DNA of 64,000 nt, from assembly GCF_014203715.1 (NCBI RefSeq), contig NZ_JACHJP010000006.1:310001-374000 (forward strand), written 5' to 3'. This document shows, piece after piece, positions 63,339 through 64,000 of the stretch. Both the position numbers and the translations under genes were made by a program. Position 1 is the first letter of the stretch, and each line of letters starts with the position of its first letter. The DNA comes from Streptosporangium saharense (GTDB lineage Bacteria; Actinomycetota; Actinomycetes; Streptosporangiales; Streptosporangiaceae). The notes under the pieces are model-generated. The model had not been told where the DNA came from. It worked only from the letters and a program-made list of their open reading frames with translations, and made no database searches.

Positions 63339-64000
63339 TCATGCCAGCAGGGCGTGCCGGTGCCTCCACGCCAGTTCCAGTACGGCGGCGCCCGCCGCCT
63401 GCGTCGGCTTCTCGCTGACGTAGCGGGCCACGTGGGCGGCGTCGAAGGGGATGGCCGTCCCGACGACCCGGCCCTCCTCGTTCTCCTCGACCACGGCCCC
63501 GAGGAGGTCGTCGTATGCCTCGGCCTCGAAGACCGTCACGGCCAGAATGTCCGTCGCGAACGTCAGCGGATCGACCCCGAGGCCGAGCACCAGCGGCCTG
63601 ACGGCTCCCTCGGCACGGGCCTTCTCCATCCGCAGGTGGAAGGGCCAGGAGTCGTGGTCGAACGCTTCGCCGTACAGCTCGGGAAGGCCGAGGAACTCCT
63701 CGGCGTACTCCCGCACGACGCACCTCCACAGGTCGAGGTCCGCGGCCTCGGTCTCGGCGCGCACGGGCTGGAACACCCCGACCGGCATGACCTGGTAGAG
63801 GCCGCCCGCGTGGGCGACCCGCGCGGGGTCCCGCCAGTGCAGGACGAACGTCGCCTCTCCCGTACGGCTGTCGCGTCGCAGGGTCAGCACCGAGACGGCG
63901 GGCAGCGTGGGCCGTCCGGCCAGGTTCGTCGGGTCTCCCACGAGGGTCCTGAACGGCAGCGCCCCCTCGCCGAGACCGAGCAGGCCGGCCCTGGCCAGCT
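63339..64000 (-). CDS. C-terminal part of a regulator-like protein (partial)
   Basis: The frame is open to the end of the window on the minus strand, so the N-terminus lies outside. The visible ~220 residues include FVLHWRDPARVAHAGGLYQVMPVGVFQP and YAEEFLGLPE. In my recollection these occur in the C-terminal effector region of actinomycete XRE-type transcriptional regulators with a NUDIX-like fold. The NUDIX-type glutamates are not complete. No HTH is visible in this part. A GTG at 63941 could be taken for a start but the frame continues upstream. Confidence 0.6.
   Translation of the reverse strand, partial: LARAGLLGLGEGALPFRTLVGDPTNLAGRPTLPAVSVLTLRRDSRTGEATFVLHWRDPARVAHAGGLYQVMPVGVFQPVRAETEAADLDLWRCVVREYAEEFLGLPELYGEAFDHDSWPFHLRMEKARAEGAVRPLVLGLGVDPLTFATDILAVTVFEAEAYDDLLGAVVEENEEGRVVGTAIPFDAAHVARYVSEKPTQAAGAAVLELAWRHRHALLA

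Overview
The window is chromosomal DNA of a high-GC Gram-positive actinomycete. GC is very high, many starts are GTG, and same-strand genes are often coupled by ATGA or GTGA overlaps. The gene set fits this: a polyprenol-dependent mannosyltransferase, mycothiol-type DinB proteins, a Zur-regulated zinc ABC operon, a SAM-IV riboswitch, eukaryote-type glycyl-tRNA synthetase and a principal sigma factor next to dnaG. A Streptosporangiales member is my best guess, by inference only.

0-18.7 kb is mostly conserved chromosome. It holds the end of a PhoD-like phosphatase, an MptB-like mannosyltransferase, an arginine-catabolic pair (arginine dihydrolase/deiminase-like enzyme plus ornithine aminotransferase) with an Lrp-type regulator, a two-gene phospholipid-head-group locus, recO-uppS, a beta-carbonic anhydrase, a WYL regulator divergent from an epoxide hydrolase across a palindromic operator, a CGNR protein, the znuA-znuC-znuB-zur operon with a Zur box, and glyS.

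18.7-36.4 kb holds ppdK behind a doubled palindrome, dgt convergent with a glutamate decarboxylase, an SH3-serine hydrolase, a cytochrome P450 next to an IS1380 relic, a degenerate LytM lipoprotein, dnaG and the principal-type sigma factor, an M75 (EfeO-like) lipoprotein, a glycine-rich secreted peptide and a GH63-like glycosidase. tRNA-Asn and a stand-alone nitric oxide synthase oxygenase follow.

38.6-46.7 kb is the most interesting metabolic unit. A SAM-IV riboswitch precedes a glutathione-transferase-family oxidoreductase, an FAD/NAD(P)-binding protein and a complete peptide-type ABC importer (binding lipoprotein, two permeases, fused double ATPase). The switch implies that the unit serves sulfur or methionine acquisition. 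A second complete peptide-type importer lies at 57.7-63.3 kb, behind a MarR-controlled aldo-keto reductase and a 34-bp tandem repeat.

48.2-55.5 kb is accessory. It starts at an elongator-type tRNA-Met (CAT). It contains a gene in three frames, a frameshifted HAD hydrolase, AT-richer DNA, a small membrane protein, one orphan type I-E CRISPR repeat and a 13-nt copy of tRNA-Met anticodon-arm sequence. Beyond these lie a serine-protease homologue lacking all three catalytic residues, an ECF sigma relic, an AAA ATPase/DUF4276 pair resembling a split OLD defence system, and a zinc-metallopeptidase homologue lacking its HExxH motif.
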